Notes under the pieces: model-generated
What the model saw: only the letters and a program-made list of their open reading frames with translations
The model's database searches: none
What the model was told of the DNA's origin: nothing
Made by a program: the position numbers and the translations under genes
DNA from: Flavisolibacter sp.
GTDB lineage: Bacteria > Bacteroidota > Bacteroidia > Chitinophagales > Chitinophagaceae
Assembly (NCBI GenBank): GCA_013695175.1
Contig: JACDAZ010000530.1
Location: forward strand, 1-7,479
Length of the DNA stretch: 7,479 nt
Direction of reading: 5' to 3'
In this document: piece by piece, positions 4,808 to 7,479 of the stretch
How the letters are laid out: the number at the start of each line of letters is the position of its first letter
How positions within the stretch are numbered: the first letter of the stretch is position 1

Positions 4808-7165
4808 ATGACTTTACCAGATCAACTACCTGCACCTACATTCCGCAGCAGGCTATCTTTTGCTCCACTTTTAAAAAGATGGCAAAACATTTCTATAGGG
4901 GATTCCGCTCAGGGAAAAATATGTCAAAGGTTACTTCATCAATTTAATGAGCAGAATGAATTGCTAAAACCAATTGATGATTATGGTATATTAATAAAAA
5001 ACTCTCATTTGGTAGAAGAGGCGATGATGACTGTTTTTCCATTATCATTTATAACAAATGAAAAATTGTATGCTGCTGGTGTTCCTTTTTCAGATAAAGT
5101 AATTCATGCTTCTCCTTTATTTCAGAAAATGTTTCTTGATGAGGAGAATAACAATGCATTGAAATTGGAGAAACAGGTTGAACAACTTTTAGCCGATGCA
5201 AAATTGAACCTGTCATATAAGCTGATATTAAAGAAATTTTACAATATAGATATTCCGTTTTCGATAAATTTTATTTGTGCTTATCCTGATGAAGCACAAG
5301 GGATATCAAATTATTTTGAATTGGAATGGGATTATCAATTTATAGAAGTAAGCACCAGTGAACCTTTGCCCGTACTTTCAGATGAAGTAGTTTCTGCCTG
5401 CCTTCATGTATCACAACTGGTAAACTATTTGGGATTATTAAAGGAATTACCCATTGAGCAATTTTTATTTGATGGGTTCACTATTGTTCATGTACATGAA
5501 GTTACTGAACGTGAATCTGTTCAACAGATAAAACAAATTTTAGAAAAAGGAAATATTCTGGATGACAAAGATGTAATGAAAGAAGTGGGACAGCAGGTTA
5601 GATATTTATTACAAATACCGGATCTGCAACTGGGTATAACCTCTTACGATCAGCAAGACAAAGTTTTGAATTATTTTAATGACACAAGTTTTTTACTAAA
5701 TCATATTCCTGTTGAATTTCATGCTTCTTTATGTGATGAGGTTGCACGTACCATAAAAGCATCTACCTACTATGAATGTTTTATAAATAAGCTTGAAGAA
5801 GAAGGACCTGTAAAAAAATATTTAAGTGGTAAAGGGTTGGAAAATGTTTTTCTTCTTTCCTTACAAAATAAAAATCAATTAATTGGCTGGTTGGAACTGG
5901 CTTCTTCAAAACCTATCAAAATTGATGTTTTGCTTGTTGAAAAACTGCATAAGGTGATTTTATTAGTACAGGATTGCTTGCTTAAGAATCAACAAGCAAT
6001 GCATAGCCAGGTAGATCAATTAATTAAAGAACATTTTACTGCTGTACAGGAATCAGTTGAGTGGAAATTTAAGAAAACAGCATTTGAATATATGAGGCAA
6101 CAGCAAAGAGGGATTGAACCTAAAATGCAAACAATAAACTTCACTCAGGTTTATCCTCTTTTTGGTATGATCGATATTCGAAATTCTTCAGGAGTAAGGA
6201 ACCTTGCCCTCCAAAAGGACCTCCTTCTTCAGTTAAAATGGGTAAAACAAATTATTGAATATTCTTATTCAAGTTTACATCTTCCAATTTTACAAGAGCT
6301 TGAGCTGAGACTAGATGGGTATATTAACGCAGTTAATAATTTTCTGTTTGCTTCAGATGAGCAACTCATTCAAAATTTTTTACGCACAGAAGCAGCAGAA
6401 ATTTTGTTGAATTTAAAAGACATGGATGCTACTCTGCTAATTGAGGTAGATGCTTATTTTAAAGCTGTTAATAATAACAGGAACATTATTTCCGAATCAC
6501 AATATGATTATGAGCAGAGTGTTACTAAAATAAATAACTTAATTGTTCATTTACTGGAGAATGAACAAAAAGAGGCACAGGCTATTTATCCTCATTATTT
6601 TGAACGATTTGTTTCTGATGGAGTAGAATTTAATATGTATATAGGACAATCTATAACTCCTGGTAAAAATTATAATAACCTGTTTTTAAAAAATTTACGA
6701 CTTTGGCAATTTCGTTTTATTGCACAAGCTGCACAGCAGGTAAAAAGGCTGTCGCACGAGTTACCTGTTCCGTTGGAAACCACTCAACTTATTTTAGCTT
6801 ATGATGAACCCCTCTCCATAAGCTTTCGGTCTGCTGAAAGAAAATTTGATGTAGATGGTGTTTATAATGCACGGTATGAAGTGATCAAGAAACGTATTGA
6901 CAAAGCGCATTTAAAAGATTCGCAGGAAAGGTTAACTAAGACTGATCATATTGCTATAGTATACAATAGTGATAAACAGGTGCAGGAGTACCAGCAATAT
7001 TTTCAATATTTAAAAGCATTGAATTTATTAAGTGGCGAAATAGAAATGTTAGAGTTAGAAGAACTGCAGGGAGTTAATGGTTTAAAAGCTTTACGTGTTC
7101 AAATTGCTATTGAAGAGGAAACAGAAAAAATATTAAAAAATAATCCTTCGCAGCTATTTGGTTAA
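4808..7165 (+). CDS. Large GAF-like protein of unknown function (785 aa)
   Basis: Cytosolic: no signal peptide and no membrane helix. The N-terminal part (1-240) begins MTLPDQLPAPTFRSRLSF and contains alternating helix and strand segments. Residues about 255-400 look like a GAF domain: QQVRYLLQIPDLQLGI near the start, then FLLSLQNKNQLIGWLELASS (to 367) and a closing helix. Then comes a helical linker, the motif YPLFGMIDIRNSSGVRN (449-465), a long helical segment (465-600), and a C-terminal part with FDVDGVYNARYEVIKKRID (680-698) and ERLTKTDHIAIVY (707-719). From memory, similar long proteins labelled only as GAF-domain proteins occur in Bacteroidetes; I know no function. No histidine kinase, cyclase, HD, GGDEF/EAL or DNA-binding motif is visible. 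The ATG follows AGGGAAGAA, a purine-rich stretch that may serve as a weak ribosome binding site. It converges on the asparaginase-like gene with only 22 bp between stops and no visible terminator. Confidence 0.85.
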   Translation: MTLPDQLPAPTFRSRLSFAPLLKRWQNISIGDSAQGKICQRLLHQFNEQNELLKPIDDYGILIKNSHLVEEAMMTVFPLSFITNEKLYAAGVPFSDKVIHASPLFQKMFLDEENNNALKLEKQVEQLLADAKLNLSYKLILKKFYNIDIPFSINFICAYPDEAQGISNYFELEWDYQFIEVSTSEPLPVLSDEVVSACLHVSQLVNYLGLLKELPIEQFLFDGFTIVHVHEVTERESVQQIKQILEKGNILDDKDVMKEVGQQVRYLLQIPDLQLGITSYDQQDKVLNYFNDTSFLLNHIPVEFHASLCDEVARTIKASTYYECFINKLEEEGPVKKYLSGKGLENVFLLSLQNKNQLIGWLELASSKPIKIDVLLVEKLHKVILLVQDCLLKNQQAMHSQVDQLIKEHFTAVQESVEWKFKKTAFEYMRQQQRGIEPKMQTINFTQVYPLFGMIDIRNSSGVRNLALQKDLLLQLKWVKQIIEYSYSSLHLPILQELELRLDGYINAVNNFLFASDEQLIQNFLRTEAAEILLNLKDMDATLLIEVDAYFKAVNNNRNIISESQYDYEQSVTKINNLIVHLLENEQKEAQAIYPHYFERFVSDGVEFNMYIGQSITPGKNYNNLFLKNLRLWQFRFIAQAAQQVKRLSHELPVPLETTQLILAYDEPLSISFRSAERKFDVDGVYNARYEVIKKRIDKAHLKDSQERLTKTDHIAIVYNSDKQVQEYQQYFQYLKALNLLSGEIEMLELEELQGVNGLKALRVQIAIEEETEKILKNNPSQLFG

Positions 7166-7187
7166 TATCAAGTTCATCCATGCACAA

Positions 7188-7479
7188 CTAGGAAACTTCC
7201 TCAAACTGTCCTGTTTCTTTGTTTTTCCTCACATTAAGGGCTTCAAAATATCTGCCATTCATTGCAACATAAACTCCCATTGGTAAAGTTTGAACAAAAG
7301 CAAGAGCACTACCCATATTAAATAACCCATCTGATGAACCAAATTTATAAGGGATCATAGCACCTGTAAGAACAACTGTTTTATCTTTTATTTTACCGGC
7401 TAACATCCTTGCTGTTTCAGCCATGGTGTCCGTACCATGTGTAATTATTATTTTTTCTTCACCTGCTTCTATACAATGC
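7188..7479 (-). CDS. Short asparaginase-domain protein, N-terminus cut by the window edge
   Basis: 96 residues of the C-terminal part are visible; complete codons start at 7478 and the gene continues off the right edge. The frame reads HCIEAGEEKIIITHGTDTMAETARML; HGTDTM is the second active-site motif of type I/II L-asparaginases (Thr and Asp that position the water and the substrate). VVLTGAMIPYKFGSSDG follows, the typical TGA-x-x-P...SDG segment. The first catalytic Thr (in GGTI) should lie in the missing N-terminus. The protein ends after the VYVAMNGRYFEALNVRKN segment, so it lacks the C-terminal domain of classical asparaginases of about 330 aa. This agrees with the known short (about 160-170 aa) asparaginase-domain proteins and is probably not a truncation. 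The ATG at 7424 falls inside HGTDTM and is not the start. Whether the short form hydrolyses asparagine is uncertain. Confidence 0.88.
   Translation of the reverse strand, partial: HCIEAGEEKIIITHGTDTMAETARMLAGKIKDKTVVLTGAMIPYKFGSSDGLFNMGSALAFVQTLPMGVYVAMNGRYFEALNVRKNKETGQFEEVS

Noticed and set aside
6143..6202. FGMIDIRNSSGVRN as a class III nucleotidyl cyclase metal-binding motif
   Set aside because: The similarity to the FxDIxGFT pattern is superficial. The second metal-binding Asp motif and the rest of the cyclase fold are not visible downstream.

Overview
The window is AT-rich, densely coded bacterial DNA. It most likely comes from the Bacteroidetes, with a Chitinophagaceae-like member as the best guess. 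The evidence is A/T-rich start regions without clear Shine-Dalgarno sites, candidate promoters of the TTG / TAnnTTTG type, an OmpA/MotB-like lipoprotein, and a long GAF-like protein of a kind I associate with this phylum. The genus is not determinable by eye.

Layout from left to right: (1) 41-256 (+) encodes a 71-aa, highly polar, probably disordered protein. It converges on the catalase gene, and a strong bidirectional hairpin terminator (278-308) separates them. (2) 321-2429 (-) is a complete large-subunit, HPII/KatE-type catalase with a C-terminal DJ-1/PfpI-like domain. (3) A 202-bp divergent region carries a candidate katE promoter. It also holds a possible 34-codon leader ORF containing a near-palindrome, whose stop overlaps the start of the next gene as ATGA. 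(4) 2632-3468 (+) is a classical-type short-chain dehydrogenase/reductase (SDR). (5) 3469-3731 is a 263-bp non-coding interval with degenerate heptamer tandem repeats, an interrupted inverted repeat, a 29-30 bp direct repeat, and the terminator of the gene that follows on the minus strand. (6) 3732-4601 (-) is an OmpA-family, peptidoglycan-binding, coiled-coil lipoprotein. (7) 4602-4807 is a divergent AT-rich promoter region. (8) 4808-7165 (+) is a 785-aa cytosolic protein of unknown function with a GAF-like central part. (9) 7188-7479 (-) is the C-terminal part of a short, single-domain asparaginase-like protein whose N-terminus lies beyond the window edge.

The genes are single transcription units in alternating orientation, so no operon is evident. 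The only loose theme is stress physiology: a peroxide-detoxifying catalase, a neighbouring disordered protein and a divergent oxidoreductase. I see no mobile element, CRISPR array, RNA gene or defence system. The window looks like ordinary chromosomal backbone, and the most interesting unexplained signals are in the short intergenic regions.
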